Position numbers and translations under genes: made by a program. The notes under the pieces were generated by a model. It did not search any database, had not been told where the DNA came from, and saw nothing but the letters and a program-made list of their open reading frames with translations. Of a DNA stretch of 33,144 nt, positions 1 through 8,495 are shown in pieces. Origin of the DNA: Lachnospiraceae bacterium UBA3401 (GTDB taxonomy: Bacteria > Bacillota > Clostridia > Lachnospirales > Lachnospiraceae); the NCBI GenBank assembly GCA_002358575.1, contig DEPD01000059.1:1-33144 (forward strand). The letters run 5' to 3'. Numbering within the stretch: the stretch's first letter is position 1; each line of letters begins with the position of its first letter.

Positions 1-1
1 C

Positions 2-313
2 AATCTGCATCACTTATTTTCCTACAATTCCTTAGCGGAACAACTAAAATGCATAGGAGAATTGTTGGATAAAGCGATAATGTGCTGTCGAAGTTACGCA
101 GGTGATACAAATTATATTATTAGAGAATATATTCAAATTTGTGATGAAACAGATAAGATTCTATCAGACAATGCATGGTGGTATTCTGCTGAACGAAATC
201 CAAATATGGATAGAATTTACAATAAAATTATTGATATCTATGATACAGTCACAAGATTGCTGCCCAAATCCACTTTTGCAATAGGCGAAAAAGAAAATTG
301 GTATAAAAAATAA
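2..313 (+). pseudogene. 5' fragment of a helical/TPR protein, open at the window edge
   Basis: The frame is open from the first bases of the window, so the start lies upstream; the TTG at 62 is only the first possible start inside the window. The product is mostly helical, with aromatic and charged residues and no catalytic motif I recognise. It ends at a TAA just after a run of six A (305-310). With one more A the frame would run straight on into the next reading frame (…NWYKK-IRDFYSGEDFGA-MYRCEFF…), giving an uninterrupted protein. I therefore read it as the N-terminal part of the same gene as the TPR frame at 346, separated by a homopolymer frameshift or an assembly error. Function unknown. 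Confidence 0.55.
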
Positions 314-345
314 GAGACTTTTATTCCGGTGAAGATTTTGGAGCG

Positions 346-1659
346 ATGTATCGATGTGAGTTTTTTTCCAATGTTGAGAAGGCATATTGGTATCAAGAGC
401 GCATTGATGAGCTAAGAGTGAAAAGGAATGCAGAAAGTGCAGATGAATTTGCTATGGATAGAGACGTAACAACATATGATTATACAAATGATGTATCTTG
501 CAGCGCATTGGCTCAAAAATATGAGGAGGAAGGGAATTATCAAAAGGCGATAGAATATTACCAAAAGGCATATAAAGATGGCGATGAATGGTATGAAAAT
601 TTTATGCAGCGTATTGCACATGTTTACTTAAAAATGAATCAACCAGAAAAGGCAATTGCATATTTGGAAGAAATATTGGATCGCGATAAAGAAAATGAGA
701 AAAATTCTAATGCTTATTTTGCTTATTCTTCCTATATTTGTATTGATCTGATAAAAAATCTAATAAAACTGAAAGATTATAAAACTGCAAAAAGATATGC
801 ATTAGAGTTAATACACTATGAAGAACCAGATATTTACAAGGAAGATAATTCCTATGCAGTTACTTATGTTCTTGCAGCGTACTATTATTTATATATCATT
901 GAGAATGACTTTCATCAAAGAACACAGCTTTGGCAGCAGTGTAGGAACTATTATAAAATGCTCCAAAACAATAAAATAGAGGAGGATATTTTTGACTTTA
1001 TAGAAGAATATCTAATTAAGGAAGATGTTTGTTTTGAGGAGATCTTTGTAATTTTAGATAGGATTGATTCTTATAATACAAAAGATATTAAGGAAAAGCT
1101 TATTTTAAATTTTATTACAAAAAATAGAACTGTAGACGGTTTTGATAAGTACCATGTGATTTTAATAATAGAATATGCAAAGCTTTTTAATGAATATCCA
1201 TATGAATGGATAAAAGAAGCGGAAAAGTATTGTGAGAAAGCACAAGAACTTTGCCTAGAATATGGACTTCAGGACGAGTATCTTCAAAGCTTATTATATG
1301 AAACAAAAGCAGAAATACTGTCAAATGACAAGGACTATGGCTCTGATCAGGTATTAGAACTAAAAAAGAAGTGTGATTATAGTGTTTTGGCAGAACACCA
1401 ATTGCAGAAAGAAGCAGATGAGGAAAATAAAATAAAAATCTGGAAAGATGCTGCTGATTCCTATAGATATGTGGATTATTATGAAATGCAGATTGAGTGT
1501 TTACAAAAATCTTTATCCATTGTAACGCCAATATTGAATCAATATGAATTTAGCAAATTTAATGGGGATTATTGGAATATGATGGGAGATTTGATTCAGG
1601 CATATATTCAAATTAGGGAGTTTAAAAAAGCAAACTCTGAAATCGATGTGCTCTATTAA
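346..1659 (+). CDS. tetratricopeptide-repeat protein, middle part of an interrupted gene
   Basis: 437 residues, almost entirely helical. Clear TPR-type helix pairs are seen around residues 52-120 (for example YEEEGNYQKAIEYYQKAYK and YLKMNQPEKAIAYLEEIL), with more degenerate pairs after that. TPR arrays are protein-interaction scaffolds; no enzymatic domain is visible, so no function can be assigned. The ATG at 346 has no convincing ribosome binding site, and the frame is open further back to 307, where it aligns in sense with the frame ending at 313. It stops at TAA 1657-1659, but the same frame continues to 2061 with similar codon use. It is probably one broken gene rather than an independent CDS. 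Confidence 0.6.
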   Translation: MYRCEFFSNVEKAYWYQERIDELRVKRNAESADEFAMDRDVTTYDYTNDVSCSALAQKYEEEGNYQKAIEYYQKAYKDGDEWYENFMQRIAHVYLKMNQPEKAIAYLEEILDRDKENEKNSNAYFAYSSYICIDLIKNLIKLKDYKTAKRYALELIHYEEPDIYKEDNSYAVTYVLAAYYYLYIIENDFHQRTQLWQQCRNYYKMLQNNKIEEDIFDFIEEYLIKEDVCFEEIFVILDRIDSYNTKDIKEKLILNFITKNRTVDGFDKYHVILIIEYAKLFNEYPYEWIKEAEKYCEKAQELCLEYGLQDEYLQSLLYETKAEILSNDKDYGSDQVLELKKKCDYSVLAEHQLQKEADEENKIKIWKDAADSYRYVDYYEMQIECLQKSLSIVTPILNQYEFSKFNGDYWNMMGDLIQAYIQIREFKKANSEIDVLY

Positions 1660-2061
1660 AATGCAATAGAATTTTATGGAAATATACAAAACTTTGAAGA
1701 TGCATGGAATCGTATTTGGGATATGTGGTCTGTCGCAGGGTTTTATGTTGAAAGTGCATCAAAAGAGAATGCAGTGAATACTTATTTGGCAGCATTGTAT
1801 ATGGGACTAGAAAAAGATAGCAAACAATATAAGATACTCAAAGACAGGGATTCTAATAGTACTATGGATAAAATAGGTCAAGCGATTAGCGGTCTGCTGG
1901 ATGGAACTATAGAAGATAATATTGTAGATTGGATTATTGACATAAAAAATGAGTTGGTAAACTATTATGACGATTATCGAGGAGATAAAAATATCTATAA
2001 TGAAATTGTATTAAAAATCAATGAACGCTATCAAAATCAGGAGATAGAATTTAAAAAATAA
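1660..2061 (+). pseudogene. C-terminal part of the interrupted TPR gene
   Basis: This continues the frame of the preceding TPR gene directly after TAA 1657-1659, with no intergenic gap. The first ATG is at 1723, but coding-like sequence (AIEFYGNIQNFEDAWNRIW) precedes it and no ribosome binding site is seen. The predicted product is helical with a further TPR-like pair (FYVESASKENAVNTYLAALYMG). The simplest reading is a single nonsense mutation in a longer TPR protein. Separate translation from 1723 cannot be excluded. Confidence 0.55.
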
Positions 2062-2087
2062 AAGAAGTGATTGGTTTTTACAAAATG

Positions 2088-2145
2088 AAATGTACAAACT
2101 GTGTCATAGGGGCAATGCCAAACAACAGTTTGTACATTTTGTTTT
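2088..2145. terminator. bidirectional terminator between the TPR gene and fbp
   Basis: A perfect 15-bp inverted repeat, AAATGTACAAACTGT (2088-2102) with its complement at 2125-2139, and a 22-nt loop containing GGCAATGCC. T-rich sequence follows on the right (TTGTTTT) and, read on the minus strand, on the left. It lies between two convergent genes, which fits termination in both directions. Confidence 0.75.
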
Positions 2146-2167
2146 GCGTGGCTGAATGGTTACAGTA

Positions 2168-4060
2168 TTATTTCGTCACAATAATTCCCTGCCGATATGC
2201 AGTTAACAGCAATTCTAAATCATAGATTGTCTCCTTGATTTCCTTTCCATTGTCTGTGTCCTTGACCATTACGCGCTCTGCCTCTGTCTCAAAAAAATTG
2301 GAGGTTGATTCAATATCCTTATTCTCTGACAGAACTTTTGCAATACTCTCAAATGGCTGGTGCGCTTTCAAGCGCATACCATGAGAATTGTAAATCAGCG
2401 TGTATCCTGCGATGCCTGTTGTTTTTTGATATGCTCGACAGAAACCACCGTCTATCACAATCAGACGGTTATTGGCTTTTAATGGTGATTCACCCTTGGA
2501 TACCTTGATTGGTGTATGCCCGTTGATTATATGGGATATCGAATTGTCTAGTCCAAATTCATGAAGGATTTTTATACAGTATTTTTCCTGCTGATAATAA
2601 CGGTAGTAAGGATTTTTTGGTTCAGTGTAGGTGTTTTCATCTATTACAAAGGTTCGCTCAAAGGTTTTCATTGTCCTGCCTGCCAGCGGCGAATTTTTTC
2701 CGCACCATAAATACCACATAAAGTCGATATCTGACTGATTAAAATTCCCAAAAAAGGCGCGTCTTGCAACTTTTGCAGCGTAGTCCATATATTCTTTTCC
2801 TTTATATTCTTTGCCCTCAAGGTTCATGTTTGTAAACTCGCCATCTTCTGTCATGGGAATACAGCCGTGAAATAAAAGATTGCCATTGTAACATAGATAA
2901 GTGCTGCCATTTTCGTATAGGAATCGTACATGTTTTCTGAGCATGTGGCTATTCATAAACGCTGCTCTGAGATCTTCTATTACATGTTGTTCTTCTATTG
3001 AAAGTGTATATGCATCTGTTTCATTTAATGTTGGAAAGTAACTGTCTTTTAATTGATATTCTTGCGCACCAATTTTAACAATACTGCGTACTTTGTCAAT
3101 TTTGTCAAGTAGAAGCCTGTCCGCCATATCATACTCTGGATGGCGCAGTATAATCTGTCCCTCGAGTTTGAATAAAATGACAGAGATTGCCTTTAGTGCT
3201 GCTTCCATTGGCGGCATGTCTGGATAAGTCTGCTCCGCAAAAAGTGTCAGTGAGCGCAAACTGATTGCATATGTATTTTCAAGAATTTCAATATTGTTAT
3301 ATTTAAGATTGTTTCTAAGGACATTTGCAATACAAGCTTCATTTCCACACGCAGCACCCATCCACAGAATATCGTGATTTCCCCATTCTATATCCACAGA
3401 ATGATGTGATATCAGCAAATCCATAATTTTGTCTGCGTTCGGGCCACGGTCATAGATATCACCCACAATATGGAGATGGTCGACGGCAAGACGTTTGATT
3501 AGCCTGCTCAATGCCTCAATAAAGGCATCAGCGCTGTCAATATCAATGATGGTATCCAGTATTTTTTCATGATAGACATACTGATTATTGTCCTCGTCTT
3601 GTTGTGCGTGCAAAAGCTCATCAATAATATAGCTAAATTCCGAAGGTAAGGCTTTTCTGACCTTGGACCGCGTGTATTTTGAAGACAAAAATTTTGCAAG
3701 TTCTGTTAAGTTCTTTAGATTTATTTTGTACCATTGTGGGGTCAACAAATGCTGCCTTTTTAGAAGCTTTAGTTTCTCTACCGGATAGTACACTAACGTA
3801 CAGATTTCCTGACGTTCTTTTGGTGTCATACGCTCAACAAAGATCATATCGACCTTTTCTTTAATGACACCTGCTGCATTGTTCATAATGTGGTAAAATG
3901 CTTCGTACTCGCCATGAATGTCGCTCATAAAGTGCTCTGTCCCCTTGGGGAGATTTAAGATGGCTTTTAGATTGATGATTTCGCGGCATACTGATGGTAT
4001 TGATGGGTATTTTGTTGCCAGTAGTTTCAAATATTTCAGCTTCTCGTCTGTTAAATTCAT
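2168..4060 (-). CDS. fbp: fructose-1,6-bisphosphatase, class III
   Basis: 630 residues, in the range of the Firmicute-type class III fructose-1,6-bisphosphatases. This enzyme hydrolyses fructose-1,6-bisphosphate to fructose-6-phosphate in gluconeogenesis. It has the metallophosphoesterase signatures in order: SDIHGEYEAF near residue 43, GDIYDRGPNADKI near 200 and WGNHDILWMG near 227, with a late NGHTPIKVSKGESP histidine motif. The start ATG (minus strand, ending at 4060) is preceded by AAGGAAAGG. It is transcribed alone and convergent with the TPR remnant; a good promoter lies just upstream. No irregularity is visible in the frame. Confidence 0.96.
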   Translation of the reverse strand: MNLTDEKLKYLKLLATKYPSIPSVCREIINLKAILNLPKGTEHFMSDIHGEYEAFYHIMNNAAGVIKEKVDMIFVERMTPKERQEICTLVYYPVEKLKLLKRQHLLTPQWYKINLKNLTELAKFLSSKYTRSKVRKALPSEFSYIIDELLHAQQDEDNNQYVYHEKILDTIIDIDSADAFIEALSRLIKRLAVDHLHIVGDIYDRGPNADKIMDLLISHHSVDIEWGNHDILWMGAACGNEACIANVLRNNLKYNNIEILENTYAISLRSLTLFAEQTYPDMPPMEAALKAISVILFKLEGQIILRHPEYDMADRLLLDKIDKVRSIVKIGAQEYQLKDSYFPTLNETDAYTLSIEEQHVIEDLRAAFMNSHMLRKHVRFLYENGSTYLCYNGNLLFHGCIPMTEDGEFTNMNLEGKEYKGKEYMDYAAKVARRAFFGNFNQSDIDFMWYLWCGKNSPLAGRTMKTFERTFVIDENTYTEPKNPYYRYYQQEKYCIKILHEFGLDNSISHIINGHTPIKVSKGESPLKANNRLIVIDGGFCRAYQKTTGIAGYTLIYNSHGMRLKAHQPFESIAKVLSENKDIESTSNFFETEAERVMVKDTDNGKEIKETIYDLELLLTAYRQGIIVTK

Positions 4061-4121
4061 AGTTTTCCTTTCCTTTATCAGATTTTTGCGAAAGCCCTTT
4101 GCTGTTAAAATTTATACTAAT

Positions 4122-4150
4122 ATTATCGGCTGTTTTTTTCTATTCGTCAA
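4122..4150 (-). promoter_or_regulatory. sigma-A-type promoter of fbp
   Basis: On the minus strand TTGACG (4145-4150) and GATAAT (4122-4127) are separated by exactly 17 bp, about 60 bp upstream of the fbp start. Both hexamers are one base from consensus. Confidence 0.65.
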
Positions 4151-4209
4151 TTAGAAACAATATTTTATAACTTTTCAGCTTGTGCGGATTCACAAAATCT
4201 ACACATCAA

Positions 4210-4254
4210 ATTTAAGTTTCATTTAAGTTTTCTATTTTATATTTACCCTATGCT
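4210..4254 (+). promoter_or_regulatory. tandem 11-bp direct repeats next to a -10 box; putative response-regulator site
   Basis: ATTTAAGTTTC (4210-4220) is followed directly by ATTTAAGTTTT (4221-4231). This gives a one-helical-turn (11 bp) spacing, as in sites bound by OmpR/PhoB-family dimers. A possible -10 (TATGCT, 4249-4254) follows, with the repeats lying where a -35 would be; no good -35 hexamer is present, as expected for an activated promoter. It faces the VTC-domain gene, whose start is about 170 bp downstream. A second phased repeat occurs upstream of the DUF4342 gene in the same block. Binding by the regulator encoded at 8496 is inference. Confidence 0.45.
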
Positions 4255-4424
4255 TACCAACAGCCTTTAGAAGTCTTTCTTGCATCTGCTTTCAAAATAA
4301 CCACGTAAAATATTAAGCCTAGAGAGATTTCCAGAGTCTATACAACAAAAACAATACAATAAAACTATAATAGAGATGTCAGAAATGCCGCTTGTGGCAC
4401 GAATGGCAAAAAAGGAGGAAAACA

Positions 4425-5153
4425 ATGGCAGATCAGGCAGTATTTGAGCGTTATGAAATGAAGTATAGGATGACAAGGTGGCAGAGGCGGGCAGTGCTTG
4501 CAGCAATGCTTCCTTATATGAAACTAGATAACTATGGACACACAACAATTAGGAATATTTATTTTGATACAGACAGTTACAGGTTGGTACGAAATTCTAT
4601 CGATAAGCCTGTCTACAAAGAAAAACTTCGTATTAGAAGTTATAAGCAAGTTTCGGCGCAGGATAAAGTTTTTATAGAACTTAAGAAAAAATATAATGAT
4701 ATTGTATATAAACGGCGCGAGTCACTATCTCAGCTTGAGACACTCGAATGGATTGTACGGGAGACACCATTTCCAAAGGCGACGCAGATTGGCAATGAGA
4801 TTGATTATTTTTTTGAACACTATGAATCACTGAAACCAAAGGTATTTTTATCTTATGAGCGAGAAGCTTTTTATGCATTAGATGGCAGTGATTTTCGTGT
4901 GACATTTGATGAAAACATTCTTGCCAGACAGGAAGAGCTTTCGCTTTCAAGAGAAGTGTGGGGCGAGCCGTTAATGGACGAGAATAATGTGTTGATGGAA
5001 ATCAAGACATCAGGAAGTATTCCACTCTGGATGACGCGTGTGCTGACACAGGAAAAGCTGTATAAGACTTCTTTTTCTAAGTATGGGACTGCGTATGAGA
5101 AACTTATCTGTGGCGGGCAGCAGGAGACAGCAACACATAGTTATATTGCGTAG
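4425..5153 (+). CDS. VTC-domain protein (polyphosphate-polymerase-like)
   Basis: 242 residues from the ATG at 4425, chosen because AAAGGAGG (4411-4418) sits correctly before it; an upstream ATG at 4392 lacks one. The protein resembles the VTC tunnel domain, which in yeast Vtc4 polymerises ATP gamma-phosphate into polyphosphate. Features that fit are the N-terminal ERYEMKYR (E11, K13), the strand YKEKLRIRSY (K67, R69, R71), FIELKKK, a YKRR cluster and the late MEIKTSG (E-x-K). Bacterial members commonly sit beside DUF4956 membrane proteins, as here: the next gene starts 40 bp downstream. No membrane segment is predicted, so it is probably cytosolic and membrane-associated through its partner. 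The actual substrate is unproven. Confidence 0.85.
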   Translation: MADQAVFERYEMKYRMTRWQRRAVLAAMLPYMKLDNYGHTTIRNIYFDTDSYRLVRNSIDKPVYKEKLRIRSYKQVSAQDKVFIELKKKYNDIVYKRRESLSQLETLEWIVRETPFPKATQIGNEIDYFFEHYESLKPKVFLSYEREAFYALDGSDFRVTFDENILARQEELSLSREVWGEPLMDENNVLMEIKTSGSIPLWMTRVLTQEKLYKTSFSKYGTAYEKLICGGQQETATHSYIA

Positions 5154-5192
5154 AATCTTAATTTTTGGGTATTATTTTTGGAGGATAAAGAT

Positions 5193-5891
5193 ATGTTGGA
5201 GACGATTTTCCGAGGATTATTTGATGCGGAGACAGCGAGCGTGATATCTGTGGCAGATTTTATGATTTGCATCATTAGTTCACTTGTTATAGGATGGATG
5301 ATATCCGTAATGTATATGTACAAAAATACTTATTCTAGGAGCTTTATAGTGACGATTGCCACAATTCCAGCAATTGTGTGCGTGGTGATTATGATGGTAA
5401 ATGGAAATGTCGGTGCAGGTGTGGCAGTAGCGGGTGCATTTAGTCTTGTGCGTTTCCGCTCCGCGCCCGGCACTGCAAAGGAAATTGGCGTATTGTTTAT
5501 GGCGATGGGAGTGGGCATTATTACCGGAATGGGATATATTGCTTATGCATTTTTGTTTGTGGTAATTTTGGGGGGCATGGATTTGTTCTACGCACAGATT
5601 GACTTTGGGATAAAAAAACACCCTGCGTTACAACGGACGCTACATGTGACAATTCCAGAGGATTTGGATTATGTCGAAGTGTTTGACGATCTGTTTGCAG
5701 AATATACAGAAAAACATAGCCTTGTCAATGTCAAGACAACAAATATGGGGAGTCTGTTTAAATTGACTTACCAGATTACGTTTCGAGAGGCCAACGTGGA
5801 GAAAGCTTTTATTGATGCGGTGCGCTGCAGGAACGGAAATCTTGAGGTTGCACTTTCCAACCAGGAAAATGGCGAGGCAGAGATGATGTGA
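5193..5891 (+). CDS. DUF4956 family membrane protein
   Basis: 232 residues from the ATG at 5193, with GGAGG at 5180-5184; the TTG at 5178 overlaps that site and is rejected. The N-terminal half holds several hydrophobic segments (about residues 19-38, 48-66 and 95-125). The family-typical conserved loop GAFSLVRFRSAPGTAKEIG lies between them, near residue 80. The C-terminal third is soluble (LDYVEVFDDLFAEYTEKHSL…) and resembles a small alpha/beta domain. The biochemical function of the family is not known. Its constant pairing with VTC-domain proteins suggests a membrane partner of that enzyme. It is in an operon with the genes on both sides; the following start is 13 bp after the stop. Confidence 0.85.
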   Translation: MLETIFRGLFDAETASVISVADFMICIISSLVIGWMISVMYMYKNTYSRSFIVTIATIPAIVCVVIMMVNGNVGAGVAVAGAFSLVRFRSAPGTAKEIGVLFMAMGVGIITGMGYIAYAFLFVVILGGMDLFYAQIDFGIKKHPALQRTLHVTIPEDLDYVEVFDDLFAEYTEKHSLVNVKTTNMGSLFKLTYQITFREANVEKAFIDAVRCRNGNLEVALSNQENGEAEMM

Positions 5892-5904
5892 GAGAGGTGT
5901 AAGA

Positions 5905-7611
5905 ATGAAAAGAAAGATGAATAAAAATCGATATTATAGGATTGCTTTGATTTGTATGCTTAGTCTGTGTACAACAGCATGTACAAACACTGCGTCAATA
6001 GAGAAAGAAAATGTAGAAACTACAAAAATAACTACAGAGGTCAATATTGATACGTCAAATTTATTTTCCAATCGTGACTTGAGCGGGGATTACGATGCAG
6101 CGAAGTGCGCCAACATTACGCTCTCAGATGAAGGCTGCAAAACAGATTCTAAAAATGTATTGGTTGATGGCAGTGTTATTACAATTACAGGGGAGGGGGA
6201 TTATATTTTAAATGGCGTATTGAGTGATGGGCAAATTGTTGTTGATGTGGATAAGACAGAGAAAGTTCAGTTGGTGTTAGATGGTGTGAATATCACCTCA
6301 AAAACTTCTGCTGCCATCTATGTAAAAAAAGCGGATAAGGTGTTCGTGACGCTTGCAGACGGCACAGAAAATATACTAGCAAATGGCGATGTATTTGAGG
6401 CGGTGGATGACAATCAGATTGACGCTGTTATTTTTTCTAAAGATGACCTAACCTTGAATGGAACAGGTGCGCTCTCTATACAATCCCCTGTAGGTCACGG
6501 GATTGTATCCAAAGATGACTTGGTTGTCACAAGTGGAAAATATCAGATTTCAGCATCATCACACGGAATTACGGGCAAAGACAGCGTGGCAGTTGCGGAC
6601 GGGGATTTTTATATTACGGCTGGGAAAACAGCAATTAAATCAGTCAATGACGATGATATAACCATGGGAAATGTTTATATTATGGGCGGAAAATACACAC
6701 TGTCGGCAGGTACTAACGGAATTAATGCACTCAATACAATTCAAGTTTCAGACGGTGAGATCGTAGTAGAGCAGTCCTATGAGGGATTGGAAGCAAGAGT
6801 TATCAATCTATCAGGCGGTGAGATTACGATCACTGCACAAGATGATGGTCTGAATGCGACGGATAAGCGGACAGATACAGGCGCGGATTTGGACATAGAT
6901 AGGTCGAGAGAAACAGATGCAGAGAATAGTGCCGCAGAGAAAAATCTTCGCGGAGAACATAGCGGCATGAGTAAATCGAATCCAGAAGCCAGTATCAATA
7001 TTTCTGGTGGTGTGATTCATATCGATGCGGAAGGAGATGGTGTGGATTCAAATGGAACTCTTTCTGTGAGTGGCGGTGAGCTTTATGTGATGGGGCCTGC
7101 TAGTGGTCAAAACAGTGCATTAGACTATGATATGACCGCAGTTATCAGCGGAGGTATTGTGGTGGCAGCAGGACAAAGTGGCATGGCACAGAATTTTGGT
7201 GCGGACTCGACACAGGGGGCGATTCTTGTTAACACCCAGGAACAGAATGCGGCGGGCAGTGATATTATTTTACTTGATAGTGATGGGAAAGAACTTATTG
7301 CGTGGACAATGCAAAAAAGTTATAATTCTGTAGTAATTAGCTGTCCAGAAATTCAGACAGGCAAAACTTATGCCATAATAACCGGCGAGATATCGACATC
7401 AGTTACAATGGATGGATTAATTTATGGGGAAGACAGCGGATTTGGTGGTGGAAAACAGGGATTTAGGAAGGGAGAGCGCCCAGAAGGAATGTCAGAACCG
7501 CCGAGCTTCAAGGAGGGAGAACGCCTAGAAGGAATGCCAGAACATCCAGAGCTCAAGGAGAGAGAGCGTCCAGAAGGAGTGCAAAAACCCTCAGATATTA
7601 AGGAATTGTAG
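5905..7611 (+). CDS. Cthe_2159-like carbohydrate-binding beta-helix lipoprotein
   Basis: 568 residues with a signal peptide (KRKMNK, a hydrophobic stretch, then LCTTAC), consistent with lipidation at Cys26. Residues from about 60 to 480 form repeated strands (for example GSVITITGEGDYILNG, ISGGVIHIDAEGDGVDSNG) typical of the right-handed parallel beta-helix of the Cthe_2159 family. The founding member binds pectin or cellulose-like polymers. GG-x-I and DDGLN/GDGVDSNG repeats are clear. The C-terminus is a charged tail of three 15-residue repeats. It is the third gene of the VTC/DUF4956 operon, starting 13 bp after its neighbour behind GAGAGGTG. The likely role is adhesion or surface binding; the ligand is unknown. 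Confidence 0.85.
   Translation: MKRKMNKNRYYRIALICMLSLCTTACTNTASIEKENVETTKITTEVNIDTSNLFSNRDLSGDYDAAKCANITLSDEGCKTDSKNVLVDGSVITITGEGDYILNGVLSDGQIVVDVDKTEKVQLVLDGVNITSKTSAAIYVKKADKVFVTLADGTENILANGDVFEAVDDNQIDAVIFSKDDLTLNGTGALSIQSPVGHGIVSKDDLVVTSGKYQISASSHGITGKDSVAVADGDFYITAGKTAIKSVNDDDITMGNVYIMGGKYTLSAGTNGINALNTIQVSDGEIVVEQSYEGLEARVINLSGGEITITAQDDGLNATDKRTDTGADLDIDRSRETDAENSAAEKNLRGEHSGMSKSNPEASINISGGVIHIDAEGDGVDSNGTLSVSGGELYVMGPASGQNSALDYDMTAVISGGIVVAAGQSGMAQNFGADSTQGAILVNTQEQNAAGSDIILLDSDGKELIAWTMQKSYNSVVISCPEIQTGKTYAIITGEISTSVTMDGLIYGEDSGFGGGKQGFRKGERPEGMSEPPSFKEGERLEGMPEHPELKERERPEGVQKPSDIKEL
7471..7605 (+). repeat. three 45-bp tandem repeats coding a charged lipoprotein tail
   Basis: Three exact-length 45-bp units (7471-7515, 7516-7560, 7561-7605) encode GERPEGMSEPPSFKE, GERLEGMPEHPELKE and RERPEGVQKPSDIKE, followed by Leu-stop. 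The units have diverged from each other. An Arg/Glu/Pro-rich tail like this is probably an extended spacer or a contact surface at the cell wall. Confidence 0.85.
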
Positions 7612-7642
7612 AGAAATAGTATTGCATTTTTGCTCTATTTCT
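7612..7642 (+). terminator. weak hairpin after the VTC operon
   Basis: AGAAATAG (7612-7619) pairs with CTATTTCT (7635-7642), starting directly after the stop codon. There is no clear U tract behind it, so it may be a weak or partial terminator. Confidence 0.3.
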
Positions 7643-7691
7643 TATAAACTATGCATAGATTTAGCACAATTAATATTTTGTAATTGAACTA

Positions 7692-7750
7692 TTAATCTAT
7701 TTTTAATCTAAAACGCATTTTTGATTAATTTTGATTGTTTATGATAGTAT
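7692..7750 (+). promoter_or_regulatory. promoter of the DUF4342 gene with an upstream 11-bp-phased repeat
   Basis: TTAATCT occurs at 7692-7698 and again at 7703-7709, exactly 11 bp apart. Downstream lie TTGATT (7721-7726) and TAGTAT (7745-7750), spaced by 18 bp, about 80 bp before the ATG at 7829. The repeat just upstream of -35 is where an OmpR-family activator would bind. Direct evidence of binding is lacking. Confidence 0.45.
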
Positions 7751-7828
7751 CATCAACAGAGCACAAAAATAGCGCTCTTGGATAGAGGGCAATATTGCGG
7801 AAGAAACAATCAAAAGGAGAGAAAATAA

Positions 7829-8368
7829 ATGGATAATTTTGAAAAGGTAGAAAAACTAAGAGAGCACGCAAACGTATCTTATGAGGAGGCAAAGCAGGCA
7901 TTGGAAAACAGCAACTGGGATATCCTTGACGCTATGATTTACTTAGAGCAGAGCGGCAAAGTGCATGGTCCAGAGCAGGCGAGTTACACAACACAGGCGG
8001 AGAAGGTAAAGATTGAGCTGGATGAAAAAGAGTGCAAATCAACTTTCTCTGACAATCTAAAGCGATTTGGCGATTGGTGTCTAGGATTGATTGATAAGGG
8101 AAACAATAATAGTTTCTGTGTGGAACGCGAGGATAGAGAGATTTTCCGAGTGCCGATTACCCTGTTAATAGTACTGATGTTCTTCTCGTTTTGGGTAGTA
8201 GTTCCATTGCTGGTGATTGGGCTGTTCTTTGATATGAGATATCACTTTTCTGGGCCAAATGTGAGAAGCGTTGACATTGATATTAACAAGGCGATGGATA
8301 GTGCTGCAGATGCAGCAGAGAGTATTAAAAATGAGTTTGGTAGCGCTGCAAAGGAAGAAGAGAAATAA
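7829..8368 (+). CDS. UBA-like/DUF4342 membrane protein
   Basis: 179 residues. Residues 1-45 (VEKLREHANVSYEEAKQALE, then NWDILDAMIYLEQSG) match the UBA/TS-N-like three-helix fold of the DUF4342 family, the fold also found at the N-terminus of elongation factor Ts. A strongly hydrophobic segment follows at about residues 108-135 (LLIVLMFFSFWVVVPLLVIG), then a short polar tail with a helical DSAADAAESIKNEFG stretch. The start has AAAAGGAGAG at proper distance. It lies between the VTC operon and the two-component genes and has its own promoter. The role is unknown; a UBA domain anchored to the membrane suggests a protein-binding adaptor. Confidence 0.8.
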   Translation: MDNFEKVEKLREHANVSYEEAKQALENSNWDILDAMIYLEQSGKVHGPEQASYTTQAEKVKIELDEKECKSTFSDNLKRFGDWCLGLIDKGNNNSFCVEREDREIFRVPITLLIVLMFFSFWVVVPLLVIGLFFDMRYHFSGPNVRSVDIDINKAMDSAADAAESIKNEFGSAAKEEEK

Positions 8369-8382
8369 TTGGATATGGATGA

Positions 8383-8413
8383 GGCTGGCTAAAACAGATT
8401 AGCCAGTCTCTTT
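8383..8413 (+). terminator. terminator after the DUF4342 gene
   Basis: GGCTGGCTA (8383-8391) pairs with TAGCCAGTC (8400-8408) with one G-U pair and an 8-nt loop, followed by TCTTTGT. It lies 15 bp after the stop codon. Confidence 0.6.
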
Positions 8414-8443
8414 GTGTACTATGCACAGGTGTTTGGCAAGACA

Positions 8444-8458
8444 TATAATTTCTATAAT
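8444..8458 (+). promoter_or_regulatory. possible -10 boxes of the two-component genes
   Basis: Two perfect TATAAT hexamers (8444-8449 and 8453-8458) lie about 40 bp before the response regulator start. No matching -35 is seen at 16-18 bp from either, so the promoter is weakly supported or activator-dependent. Confidence 0.3.
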
Positions 8459-8495
8459 AGGTTTTGAGAAGCTATTTTATTTTGAGGAGGCAATA

